Shown: positions 13,252 to 21,035 of the stretch, in pieces
Position numbering within the stretch: position 1 is the first letter of the stretch
How the letters are laid out: the number at the start of each line of letters is the position of its first letter
NCBI GenBank assembly: GCA_964475145.1
Contig: CAYYVK010000008.1
Span: 1-25,424, forward strand
Origin: CAYYVK01 sp964475145
GTDB lineage: Archaea > Aenigmatarchaeota > Aenigmatarchaeia > CG10238-14 > SCSR01
DNA length: 25,424 bases
Reading direction: 5' to 3'
The notes under the pieces: generated by a model
What the model saw: the letters and a program-made list of their open reading frames with translations, nothing else
Database searches by the model: none
What the model was told of the DNA's origin: nothing
Program-made: the position numbers and the translations under genes

Positions 13252-13817
13252 GAACGCCTTTCCCTTTTTCTTCTTTTTCTCTTAAACTTTTTTTCATAAG
13301 CCTTGATAGCTTTTACTATAAGCTCTTTAGCTTCTTTTGCATCTCCCCAGCCTTTTACCTTTACCCATTTTCCTGGTTCAAGCCTCTTGTAAGTTTCAAA
13401 AAATTCTTTTATTTCTCTCAAAATGTGAGAGGGAACATCTCTTATTCCTGTGCATACGTGATCATAACTGTAAACAGGATCTTCTGCTGCAACTGCCAGA
13501 ATTTTTGAATCTGTTCCATGTTCGTCTTCCAGCTTTATTACACCTATAGGCCTTGCTTTTATCACACATCCAGGAAAAGTAGGATGAGTTATTAGGACAC
13601 AAATATCCAAAGGATCTTCGTCTTCACTCCATGTTTGCGGGATAAACCCATACTCGAAAGGCCAGTACACTGCTGAATAAAGAACTCTATCAAGCTTAAA
13701 CACATTGTTTTCTCTGTCATACTCGATTTTATTCGAAGATCCTTTACAGTTTTCTACTACTACATTAACTTCTTCGGGTGCTTTTTCTCCAGCCTTTATT
13801 GCATGCAATAGGTTCAT
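13242..13817 (-). CDS. ppa: Inorganic pyrophosphatase, family I
   Basis: Hydrolyses pyrophosphate released by tRNA charging and nucleic acid synthesis, in the cytoplasm with Mg2+. The 191-aa protein carries the family signature D-x-D-P-x-D (DEDPLDICV, D66, D68, D71), the upstream KIEYDRENNVFKLDR block and VYWPFEYGFIPQT. Past about residue 175 it has a strongly basic tail (KKFKRKRRKRERRSRR), which is unusual for the family and may promote RNA or ribosome contact; that is inference. The ATG at 13817 directly abuts the PIN stop. Its placement inside a transcription and translation cluster suggests constitutive expression. Confidence 0.94.
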   Translation of the reverse strand: MNLLHAIKAGEKAPEEVNVVVENCKGSSNKIEYDRENNVFKLDRVLYSAVYWPFEYGFIPQTWSEDEDPLDICVLITHPTFPGCVIKARPIGVIKLEDEHGTDSKILAVAAEDPVYSYDHVCTGIRDVPSHILREIKEFFETYKRLEPGKWVKVKGWGDAKEAKELIVKAIKAYEKKFKRKRRKRERRSRR

Positions 13818-14162
13818 TCATCCCACTTCCAAGTGTTTTCTACCGCGCAGATAAATAGTTTTTGTTTTTCTCTCTTTTAATTTCTTTCTTAAGCTTTTAT
13901 CGTTGGTTGCTATAACAAAATCGTTCGCAAGCCTTAGCAAGTTTGTGTCAGCATCACCTTCACATTCAATAATTTTTATTTTTTTAACAAGCTCTAGAGC
14001 AAGCTTTGCATACTTGCCTTCTCTAGTCTTTTTGGAAGCTAAAGCCTTTAGCTCTTCTACTACTGGTGAAATCGTGTAAAGCTCATACTCTCTAAGCTCT
14101 TCCATGCCAACCTTAAACTTTAGCAAGTCTATCAAAAAGTTTGTATCTAGCAAAACTTTCAT
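13818..14162 (-). CDS. PIN-domain ribonuclease, rRNA-processing (Fcf1/Utp24-like)
   Basis: A 114-aa single-domain PIN nuclease. Conserved acidic residues are visible: D6 in LLDTNFLIDLL, an E near residue 36 in VVEELKAL, an Asp in GDADTNLL and another in ATNDKSLR. The C-terminal IYLRGRKHLEV is typical of the PIN proteins encoded next to aIF2-gamma in archaea, thought to act in rRNA processing, rather than of VapC toxins, and no antitoxin gene is adjacent. The reverse-strand TATA-like element about 28 nt upstream suggests a leaderless transcript. A pilin gene on the other strand separates it from aIF2-gamma. Confidence 0.82.
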   Translation of the reverse strand: MKVLLDTNFLIDLLKFKVGMEELREYELYTISPVVEELKALASKKTREGKYAKLALELVKKIKIIECEGDADTNLLRLANDFVIATNDKSLRKKLKERKTKTIYLRGRKHLEVG

Positions 14163-14185
14163 AATGTTTAAATAGCCTGAAATTC

Positions 14186-14196
14186 AAATATAAATA
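14186..14196. promoter_or_regulatory. TATA-like element in the PIN / pilin divergent gap
   Basis: The 43-bp gap between the PIN gene (-) and the second pilin (+) holds aaatataaata, about 28 nt upstream of the PIN ATG on the minus strand. A second box, tttaaata at 14167-14174, lies about 35 nt before the pilin ATG and would give a leader of roughly 9 nt. The two promoters thus overlap. Confidence 0.45.
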
Positions 14197-14205
14197 AGAG
14201 AGAAA

Positions 14206-14574
14206 ATGAAGGGGATATCCGACATAATTGCAATGCTTTTGATGCTGGTAATAACGATAGCAATTGCAGGACTAGCTTATGGCTTCATTTCAGGAGCTTT
14301 CACCGCAAGGACAAGAGCTATCAGTTTAAGTGATTCATTCTGTGTAGGAACGACTGGCACAGCCATAGTAAGAAACGATGGTCGTGATGTAATAAGAGCT
14401 GCTGAGCAAACTCTTGTAAGTGTGGACGAAGCTTGCACAGAACCTGCTATGAGTGACATTCCTGCAGGCGGAACCGTAAGGTATGATTTTACAGCGTGTG
14501 CAACAAACAGGTACCATAGCTACAGGCTAATAGGACCAGCTAATTCGATAGATATAACCTTCAGATGTGCTTAA
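14206..14574 (+). CDS. Type IV pilin / archaellin-like prepilin
   Basis: A 122-aa filament subunit with the class III signal MKGISDIIAMLLMLVITIA. The predicted prepilin peptidase cut is after Gly3, and the hydrophobic core helix runs to about residue 29. The mature domain has four cysteines (SFCVG, EACTE, TACATN, FRCA) that could pair in two disulfides. The first four residues MKGIS are the same as in the pilin at 11382-11825, while the outer domains differ. It probably uses the ATPase and platform proteins at 2863-6254. It lies in reverse orientation to its neighbours, between the PIN and aIF2-gamma genes, which are adjacent in other archaea. The stop is 5 nt from the convergent aIF2-gamma stop. 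Confidence 0.85.
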   Translation: MKGISDIIAMLLMLVITIAIAGLAYGFISGAFTARTRAISLSDSFCVGTTGTAIVRNDGRDVIRAAEQTLVSVDEACTEPAMSDIPAGGTVRYDFTACATNRYHSYRLIGPANSIDITFRCA

Positions 14575-14579
14575 GGCCG

Positions 14580-15785
14580 CTAAAGCTCTAAACTCCCATA
14601 TCCAACCAACTGCCAGCGCCCACCAACCTGCCGAGAAATTGCTATCCTTTCTTCTTTTCTAAAGCATACAGGAATCTTTAACTTTATTTCTACTCTTTCA
14701 TTTTTCACAGAAGTAACACTTCCAACAGAACGAGCTACGCCAACGTTAATTAGCAAGTCTTCACCAACTTTTATAGGCTCTTTAAATTCTCTTATAAACC
14801 TTACTTCTAAGCTTAAGCTATGAGAAACTTCTGGCAACTTCCCTTCTAAACCAACAACATTCCCAACTAAAGCATCAGACTTTGTTAAGCTTGGATCAAG
14901 TTTAGTCATCACACCAAGCAAGCCTCCAGGTCCAGCCTCTTCTAAATCCTTTTTAGCTTTTTGCAACCCAACCACTTCTGAGAAAAGTGGAGTGTATACA
15001 TTCTTTAATCTTATTCCAGGCCTTATTTCAATCTTATCCCCAAGCTTTAACTTACCTTGAACTAAAGCTCCTCCTAGAACTCCACCAACAAGCTTTTCAC
15101 ACTCAGTTCCAGGCTTGTTTATATCAAAGCTCCTTGCAACAAGCATCAAAGGCTCTTTCGTTTCATCTCGCTTAGGAGTTGGTATAAACTTTTCTATAGC
15201 TTCTAGAATGTACTCTATGTTTATCCTATGTTGAGCAGAAACAGGAATTATAGGAGCATTCTCCAGTATACTTCCTTTAACAAAACTTTTTATTTCCTGA
15301 TAGTTTTTTATGGCTTGCTCTTCTGTGACCAAGTCAATCTTAGTCTGAGCAATAATTACATTCTTTATTCCAGCAACTTCTAATGCAGTTAAATGCTCTA
15401 ATGTTTGGGGTTGAGGACATTTTTCGTTGGCAGCGATAACCATTATTCCACCATCCATTATTCCAGTTCCTGTTAAGACTGTTGCCATCAAAGCTTCATG
15501 TCCAGGGGCATCTACAAAGCTTACAGTCCTTTGAGGCTCAGTATCAGAAAAGCAGTATGGGCATTTTTGGCTAGTAGAATACTTTCCACAATTTTTGCAA
15601 AGGTATATGGTTGCATCAGCATACCCAAGCCTTATAGTGATTCCACGCTTCAATTCTTCTGAATGGGTTAATGTAAGCTTTCCAGTTATAGCATTGACTA
15701 ATGTTGTTTTTCCATGAGCAACATGTCCAACCATTCCTATGTTAACTTCTGGTATTAGCCTTGGGTCGAAGGTCCTCACCTCCAA
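14580..15785 (-). CDS. eif2g: Translation initiation factor aIF2 subunit gamma
   Basis: GTPase that delivers initiator Met-tRNA to the small subunit. The 401-aa protein has G1 GHVAHGKTT (about 20-28, with Ala where most archaeal forms have Asp, as in eIF2-gamma), switch 1 SEELKRGITIRLGYADA, a zinc knuckle (C63, C66, C75, C78), G3 DAPGH, and domains II and III to the end. The G4 motif reads TKID rather than NKID. The start is a TTG at 15785; a GTG two codons later is possible. Both overlap a perfect ggaggtga Shine-Dalgarno sequence that has no usual start codon 3-9 nt behind it, so the true start is uncertain. eS6 is upstream in the same direction. Confidence 0.95.
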   Translation of the reverse strand: MEVRTFDPRLIPEVNIGMVGHVAHGKTTLVNAITGKLTLTHSEELKRGITIRLGYADATIYLCKNCGKYSTSQKCPYCFSDTEPQRTVSFVDAPGHEALMATVLTGTGIMDGGIMVIAANEKCPQPQTLEHLTALEVAGIKNVIIAQTKIDLVTEEQAIKNYQEIKSFVKGSILENAPIIPVSAQHRINIEYILEAIEKFIPTPKRDETKEPLMLVARSFDINKPGTECEKLVGGVLGGALVQGKLKLGDKIEIRPGIRLKNVYTPLFSEVVGLQKAKKDLEEAGPGGLLGVMTKLDPSLTKSDALVGNVVGLEGKLPEVSHSLSLEVRFIREFKEPIKVGEDLLINVGVARSVGSVTSVKNERVEIKLKIPVCFRKEERIAISRQVGGRWQLVGYGSLEL

Positions 15786-15818
15786 GTGAAAATAATTAGA
15801 ATTAGAAAGAATTAAATA

Positions 15819-16244
15819 CTAGTGTTTTTCTTCAGCTTTTGCTTCTTCCTTCTTCTCTTTAGGCTTTACTGGTAAAAGCTCTTCTAGAGGTTTTTCTCCT
15901 TTTTTCACAATTTTACAGTTTATTTGAGCTATATCTTCCGATATAGTGTTCCCCCTTACTGTTTTCCTTTTTCTTAGTCCTTTCTTCTTAGGCCTGAAGC
16001 AAGGAGGTCCTGAAAGAAGAACCCTTTTTCTCACAGCTCCCTCAACAGAAGGATGCATAGGAAAACCATCTTTATCAGTCCCACCAGTAATCTTAAGGGT
16101 ATATCCCATTAGACCTAGTAAATCCCCGCTAAACTCTTCTCCTATCTTTTTTCCAATAAGAGTAACAGCTTTGGTTTGGTCTATTTCAACCTGATAACTT
16201 TTCTTTGTTTCTGGGTCGTTTATCACAAACTTCCACGTAGCCAT
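15819..16244 (-). CDS. rps6e: Small ribosomal subunit protein eS6
   Basis: 30S protein. The 141-aa product has KFVINDPETKKSYQVEID at the start, the conserved core GYTLKITGGTDKDGFPMHPS and VRKRVLLSGPPCFRPKKKG, and a charged Lys/Glu-rich tail of about 25 residues. It heads the leftward eS6-aIF2-gamma cluster. A ggag Shine-Dalgarno-like site lies 11 nt before the ATG. The 34-bp gap to the divergent TrpRS gene carries the promoters of both. Confidence 0.95.
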   Translation of the reverse strand: MATWKFVINDPETKKSYQVEIDQTKAVTLIGKKIGEEFSGDLLGLMGYTLKITGGTDKDGFPMHPSVEGAVRKRVLLSGPPCFRPKKKGLRKRKTVRGNTISEDIAQINCKIVKKGEKPLEELLPVKPKEKKEEAKAEEKH

Positions 16245-16248
16245 ATTG

Positions 16249-16255
16249 TATATAT
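16249..16255 (+). promoter_or_regulatory. TATA-like box for TrpRS
   Basis: The element tatatat is centred 27 nt before the TrpRS ATG, fitting a leaderless transcript. It lies within the untranslated leader of the divergent eS6 gene, so the two promoters overlap. Confidence 0.45.
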
Positions 16256-16278
16256 CTCCTTTTATTAAATATTAAAAT

Positions 16279-17424
16279 ATGCCGGAAAAGTTTGTAGTTA
16301 CTCCATGGGAAGTTAGAGGGAAGATAGACTATCAAAAGTTAATCAACCAGTTTGGTGCTGAGCCAATTTCTGAAAGGCTGTTGAAAGAAATGATGAAATT
16401 TACAGGAGAGCTCCATACTTTTTTAAGGAGGGGTTATTTCTTTGCTCACATAGACTTGGGAAAAGTTTTAAAAGATTTTAAGGAAGGAAAAGGATTTTTC
16501 CTTTATACTGGAAGAGGACCATCTGGCCCAATGCACATAGGGCATTTGCTTCCTTTCATTTTCACAAAATGGTTGCAAGAAAAGTTCAAGGTTAATGTAT
16601 ACATCCAGCTAACAGACGATGAAAAGTTTTTAGAGCCTAAAAGGAGTTTGTCTCTAGATGATGTGAAGAGATGGTGTGTTGAAAACATACTAGACATAAT
16701 TGCTGTAGGCTTTGATCCGGACAGCACTTTCATTTTCAAGAATACAGAATACATAAAAAACATCTATCCTTTAGCACTTAGGGTTGCGAAGAAAATAAAC
16801 TTTTCTGTAGCAAAAGCAGTATTCGGCTTTACCAACCAGACAAACATAGGGTTCATCTTCTTTCCAACCTTACAACTAATTCCAACTTTTTTCGAGAAGA
16901 AAAGATGTTTAATTCCTGCTGCAATAGATCAAGCACCTTACTGGCGTATCCAGAGAGACTTGGCAGAGGAGCTTGGATATTATAAGACTGCCCAAATCCA
17001 CAGCAAGTTCTTACCGCCTCTAACAGGACCAGAAGGAAAGATGAGTGCTTCCGAACCTTCTACTGCTGTATACTTGAGTGACAGCGAGAAGGAAGTTAGA
17101 ACAAAAATCTATAAGTATGCTTTTTCAGGTGGCCAACCAACAGTAGAGCTACACAGAAAGCTTGGTGGAAATCCTGATGTAGATGTAAGCTTCCAGTGGC
17201 TGAAAATAATTTTTGAAGAAAACGACCAAAAGATAAAGAAGATAGAGGAAGATTATAGAAGTGGAAAGCTTTTGACTGGAGAGTTGAAGGACATGCTAAT
17301 AGAAAAGTTGGTAGCTTTCTTGGAAGCTCATAGAGAGAAAAGAGAAAGTGTTAAAGATAAGGTGAAAGAGTTTATGTACGAAGGTAAACTAGCTAAACAA
17401 ATGTGGGAGAAGGTTTTTGTATGA
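16279..17424 (+). CDS. trpS: Tryptophanyl-tRNA synthetase
   Basis: Class I synthetase charging tRNA-Trp. The 381-aa protein is of the archaeal/eukaryal type: the start EKFVVTPWEVRGKIDYQKLI, the active-site motif GPSGPMHIGH (HIGH at 86-89), the amino-acid pocket AAIDQAPYWRIQRDLAEELG and the KMSAS loop (254-258). An anticodon-binding helical domain ends the protein. The stop overlaps the start of a glycosyltransferase gene as ATGA, so the two are in one transcript without an obvious functional link. Confidence 0.95.
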   Translation: MPEKFVVTPWEVRGKIDYQKLINQFGAEPISERLLKEMMKFTGELHTFLRRGYFFAHIDLGKVLKDFKEGKGFFLYTGRGPSGPMHIGHLLPFIFTKWLQEKFKVNVYIQLTDDEKFLEPKRSLSLDDVKRWCVENILDIIAVGFDPDSTFIFKNTEYIKNIYPLALRVAKKINFSVAKAVFGFTNQTNIGFIFFPTLQLIPTFFEKKRCLIPAAIDQAPYWRIQRDLAEELGYYKTAQIHSKFLPPLTGPEGKMSASEPSTAVYLSDSEKEVRTKIYKYAFSGGQPTVELHRKLGGNPDVDVSFQWLKIIFEENDQKIKKIEEDYRSGKLLTGELKDMLIEKLVAFLEAHREKRESVKDKVKEFMYEGKLAKQMWEKVFV

Positions 17425-18119
17425 AGAATCCTCTCGTATCTGTGATAATCCCAACTTACAAAGAAGAAAAATACATAGAAGCAACTTTACGCTCAATAAA
17501 AAATCAAGATTACAAAGGTAAGTATGAAATTATTGTAGTAGATTCAAACAGTAGGGATAGAACTGTTGAGATAGCAAAAAAATTCGCTGATAAAGTGGTT
17601 ATTACAAAGAAGAGAGGAGTTTCGGTCGGAAGAAACATTGGTGCTAAAATTTCCAAAGGAAATCTGCTGATTTTTGTGGATGCTGACACGATACTCTTAC
17701 CTAACGTAATAACCAAGGTAGTAAAGCACTTGAGGAAAAAGAGTGTAGTTGGGGTTGTAGTCCCTATAATATGTGACGATCTTGTGGATAACATTTTCTA
17801 CTTTACTGCTAGTTGGGTTTACTACTTGCTTACAAAGCTTAGACTTCACCCAGTTTATGCAGTGTGTTTTGGATGCAAAAGGGAAGCCTTCTTCCAGGTG
17901 GGAGGATTTGACGAAAGGCTTCATGTTGGTGAGGATATAGACTTAGGCTCAAGGCTTAAGAAGCTTGGTGATGTAGAATATATTAAAGATACTTTTGCTA
18001 TTACATCTTCCAGACGTATAAAAAGGTGGAAAGTATTCAAACAACTCAAGGCATGGCCTCTGGGATACTTCTCCTTCAAGCTCCTAAACAAGCAACCTAA
18101 ATATCCTCCTGTAAGATAG
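17421..18119 (+). CDS. Glycosyltransferase family 2
   Basis: A 232-aa GT-A enzyme that would transfer a sugar from a nucleotide donor, perhaps in glycan or glycoprotein synthesis; the acceptor cannot be told. It starts MKNPLVSVIIPTYKEEKYIE, has the metal-binding motif FVDADTILL and the acidic pair in GEDIDLGSRL, and the block CKREAFFQVGGFDE typical of the family. There is no QxxRW motif and no clear membrane domain beyond a hydrophobic stretch around residues 127-140. The ATG at 17421, overlapping the TrpRS stop, is chosen over an in-frame start at 17403. Pilin or archaellin glycosylation is a possible role given the filament genes nearby, but this is a guess. Confidence 0.88.
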   Translation: MKNPLVSVIIPTYKEEKYIEATLRSIKNQDYKGKYEIIVVDSNSRDRTVEIAKKFADKVVITKKRGVSVGRNIGAKISKGNLLIFVDADTILLPNVITKVVKHLRKKSVVGVVVPIICDDLVDNIFYFTASWVYYLLTKLRLHPVYAVCFGCKREAFFQVGGFDERLHVGEDIDLGSRLKKLGDVEYIKDTFAITSSRRIKRWKVFKQLKAWPLGYFSFKLLNKQPKYPPVR

Positions 18120-18121
18120 CC

Positions 18122-18131
18122 AAATTTATTT
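18122..18131 (+). promoter_or_regulatory. TATA-like box for pheS-pheT
   Basis: The sequence aaatttattt is centred 26-27 nt before the PheS ATG at 18153, in the 33-bp gap behind the glycosyltransferase. The spacing predicts a leaderless transcript that starts at this ATG and so supports the short form of PheS. Confidence 0.5.
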
Positions 18132-18152
18132 CTTAACTAAAAATTATAGATT

Positions 18153-19394
18153 ATGGCAATGTTCGTTCTGACAGAAGAAGGAAGAAAGTACTTGAGAAAA
18201 GGCTTACCAGAAAGAAGGCTTGTAGAGCTATTGAAAAGGACAAGTAGAATAACGCTAAAAGAAGCAGAAAAGCGCGTAGAAAATTTTGACATAGCTTTAC
18301 AGTGGGCAAAGAAGAAGGGTTTGGTAGAGCTGAAGTTTGACGAACTAGTGCTTGTTAGAGAGCCAGAAGGTTTTCCTGAAGAAGAAGCTTTGAAAAGGGT
18401 AGAAGCAGGAGAAGAGGTTGAGGAAGAGATTTTGAAAATTCTGATACAGAGAAACTTGGTTGAAAAAGTTGTTAAGGGTGATGTAGACAAGCTTATAGGA
18501 AAAGAAGTAACAAACCTTACGCCAGAACTCATAAAGACTGGGATATGGAAGAAAGTTAAGTTTAAGCCTTATAGCACAGAGACGCCTGGACAAAAGTTGA
18601 GTTTTGGTAAGCTACACTTCTACAAACAGTTTATAGACGAAGTGAGAGAAAGGCTAATAGGCATGGGTTTTGTTGAGGTTCGTGGCCCTTTGGTAGAGCT
18701 AAACTTCTGGAACTGCGATGCACTTTTCTTACCTTCAGACCATCCAAGTAGAAGTATTCATGAGGTTTTCTTCCTCAAAAAACCAGAGAGAGGTAAAGTT
18801 TTGGACAAAGAGCTCTTGGAAAGGGTAAGAAAAACTCATGAGAATGGATGGGTTACAGGAAGCTCAGGATGGGGTTTTTGGGATCCAGAACTTGCAAAAA
18901 GACTTATTTTAAGAAGCCATGGAACTGCCCTCTCAGCTCGTATCCTCAGCAAGCTAAGGAAGGAGGATATACCTTTCAAGATGTTTTCGATAGCTAAATG
19001 CTTCAGGCCAGATGTTATAGATGCGAAGCATTATATAGAGTTTGAACAGTGCGAGGGAATTGTTGTAGGAGAAGGCTTGAATTTCAAGCATCTACTTTGG
19101 TACTTGAAAGAAATAGCTTCTTCCGCAGGTGTAGAAAAGGTTAGGTTTAGACCAAGCTACTTTCCTTTTACAGAGCCTAGCGTAGAGCTGCAAGGATACA
19201 TGAACGGTTGGGTAGAGCTTGGCGGTGCAGGAATTTTTAGACCAGAAGTTACTCTGCCTCTTGGTGTAGAAGTCCCAGTTCTTGCATGGGGAATTGGGCT
19301 AGGGAGATTGGCATTAGTAAGAGCTGGGCTGAACGACATAAGAGATTTGTACACGGATAAGCTAGAACTCTTGGCTAAAAAGTTTTTGGTGTGA
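18153..19394 (+). CDS. pheS: Phenylalanyl-tRNA synthetase alpha subunit
   Basis: Catalytic subunit of the alpha2-beta2 class II enzyme. The 413-aa protein has the class II core, including PYSTETPGQKLSFGKLH, motif 2 (FRPDVIDAKHYIEFEQCEG), the Phe pocket RFRPSYFPFTEPSVELQGY and motif 3 (GIGLGRLALVRAG). Archaeal and eukaryotic alpha subunits are usually about 490-510 aa; here the protein begins at FVLTEEGRKYL, matching a point about 60 residues into the usual N-terminal winged-helix region. Only 33 bp separate it from the upstream stop, and a TATA box is correctly placed, so the truncation looks real. PheT follows after 3 nt. Confidence 0.95.
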   Translation: MAMFVLTEEGRKYLRKGLPERRLVELLKRTSRITLKEAEKRVENFDIALQWAKKKGLVELKFDELVLVREPEGFPEEEALKRVEAGEEVEEEILKILIQRNLVEKVVKGDVDKLIGKEVTNLTPELIKTGIWKKVKFKPYSTETPGQKLSFGKLHFYKQFIDEVRERLIGMGFVEVRGPLVELNFWNCDALFLPSDHPSRSIHEVFFLKKPERGKVLDKELLERVRKTHENGWVTGSSGWGFWDPELAKRLILRSHGTALSARILSKLRKEDIPFKMFSIAKCFRPDVIDAKHYIEFEQCEGIVVGEGLNFKHLLWYLKEIASSAGVEKVRFRPSYFPFTEPSVELQGYMNGWVELGGAGIFRPEVTLPLGVEVPVLAWGIGLGRLALVRAGLNDIRDLYTDKLELLAKKFLV

Positions 19395-19397
19395 GAA

Positions 19398-21035
19398 ATG
19401 CCAACTATAGCTTACGATAAAAAGGACTTGCTGAAGCTGGTAGGGAAAGAGTTTAAGGATGAAGAGTTGAGAGAAATCATAGAAAGCATAAAGCCTAGTG
19501 TTGAAAAGATAACAGAAAAGGAGGTTGTTTTAGAACATTGCGCTGATAGGATAGACTTGTTTGGAATAGAAGGTCTAGCAAGAGCGATAAGGCAGTACGT
19601 AGGTTTGAAGCCTGGACTGACAAAGTACAAGGTAGGCAAGTCTGGCTTGACTGTGACAGCAGATTCAGTTCCTGTCAGGCCTTATATAGGTTGTGCAGTT
19701 GTTAAGGGTGTTAGGTTAGAAGATAATTTGATAAAGAGCTTGATGAACGTTCAAGAGGTTTTGCACGAAACAGTAGGAAGAAAGAGAAGAAAAGTAGCTA
19801 TAGGTGTGCACGATTTTGATAAGATAAAACCTCCGATAAAGTATGTTGGTGTTTCAAAGGAAGAAAAGATTATCCCATTAGGGCATTCAGAAGAGATGAG
19901 TTTGAAGGAAGTTCTAGAAAAGACGGAAAAAGGAAAAGAGTATGGACCTATTATCCAGTCTAGCAAGCTTTGGCCTGCTTTCGTAGACACAATTTCCATC
20001 TTTAGTTTTCCGCCAATAATAAACTCGGAAAGGACAAGAGTGACAGAAAAAACTAAAAACTTGTTTATAGACGTTACTGGAACAGATAGATTAGCAGTTG
20101 CCCAAGCTCTAAACATTTTGGTCACAAACTTGGCTGAAAGAGGATACAAACTCGAATCGGTAAGGATAAAGTACAAGAAAAAGGTGGAAACAACTCCAGA
20201 CTTGAACGAAAGAGTAATCGAAGTTTCTAAAGAGCTGATCAACAATCTTTTGGGTTTAAGGCTGGAAGGGAAGGAAATGGTAAGACTTCTTAGAAAGATG
20301 GGCTACGAGGCAATAGATTACAAGGACAAGCTAGAAGTAATAGTTCCATCTTATAGGTTGGATATACTCCATCCTGTAGACGTTGTAGAGGATGTGGCAA
20401 TTGCATACGGTTACAACAAGTTTGAACTAGTAAATCCAAGAGTAGAAAGTATAGGCAAGCTTGACGAACTAGAGAAGTTTTCCGATAGGATAAGAAGCTT
20501 GATGGTCGGTTTTGGTCTGCAGGAAGTAATAAGGCCAGTGTTTACAAATCAGCAAGACCAGTTTGATAAAATGGAAATTAAAAGGTCAGACGTTATAGAA
20601 GTAGCAAACCCAGTCTCGCAAGAGTACACATGCTTAAGAGTTTGGCTCTTACCATCTTTGATGAAAGTACTTAGCACGAACAAGCATGTAGAATACCCAC
20701 AAAAATTGTTTGAAGTTGGAGATGTTGTGCTGCCTGCAGAAGGAGAAACCATGAGCAAGACTGTTAGAAAATTATGCATAGTTATAAGCCATAGCACAGC
20801 AGGATTTGCAGAGATAAAGTCTGTAGCAGAAAAATTCTTGGCTAGTTTGGGAATACGTTACAGCTTAAAGATGCTGGAGCATCCAAGTTTTATTGATGGA
20901 AGAGCATGCGAGATATTAATAAAAGGAAAAGAAGTTGGATATTTCGGTGAAATAAACCCTAAAGTCTTAGAGAATTGGAATTTGGAAATGCCTGTTGTTG
21001 CTCTTGAAGTTGAGCTAGAAAACTTATTTTCTTAG
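19398..21035 (+). CDS. pheT: Phenylalanyl-tRNA synthetase beta subunit
   Basis: Non-catalytic subunit that binds tRNA and edits mischarged Tyr-tRNA. At 545 aa it is of the archaeal/eukaryal size, without the C-terminal anticodon-binding extension of bacterial forms (about 800 aa). The start PTIAYDKKDLLKLVGK, the B3/4 editing region around RRKVAIGVHDFDKIKPPIKY and the B5 domain around VPSYRLDILHPVDVVEDVAI are recognisable, as is the degenerate catalytic-like domain after residue 350. It follows PheS after 3 nt. Its last 12 bases overlap the end of the convergent MinD-like gene. Confidence 0.95.
   Translation: MPTIAYDKKDLLKLVGKEFKDEELREIIESIKPSVEKITEKEVVLEHCADRIDLFGIEGLARAIRQYVGLKPGLTKYKVGKSGLTVTADSVPVRPYIGCAVVKGVRLEDNLIKSLMNVQEVLHETVGRKRRKVAIGVHDFDKIKPPIKYVGVSKEEKIIPLGHSEEMSLKEVLEKTEKGKEYGPIIQSSKLWPAFVDTISIFSFPPIINSERTRVTEKTKNLFIDVTGTDRLAVAQALNILVTNLAERGYKLESVRIKYKKKVETTPDLNERVIEVSKELINNLLGLRLEGKEMVRLLRKMGYEAIDYKDKLEVIVPSYRLDILHPVDVVEDVAIAYGYNKFELVNPRVESIGKLDELEKFSDRIRSLMVGFGLQEVIRPVFTNQQDQFDKMEIKRSDVIEVANPVSQEYTCLRVWLLPSLMKVLSTNKHVEYPQKLFEVGDVVLPAEGETMSKTVRKLCIVISHSTAGFAEIKSVAEKFLASLGIRYSLKMLEHPSFIDGRACEILIKGKEVGYFGEINPKVLENWNLEMPVVALEVELENLFS

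Noticed and set aside
13818..14162. PIN gene as the toxin of a VapBC pair
   Set aside because: No small antitoxin gene is adjacent. The position in the aIF2-gamma / RpoE cluster and the C-terminal IYLRGRKHLEV fit the housekeeping rRNA-processing group.
19751..20245. 164-aa open frame on the minus strand inside PheT
   Set aside because: It is fully antisense to the conserved beta subunit. The low-complexity Ser/Phe-rich product is what antisense reading of Lys/Glu-rich coding sequence gives.
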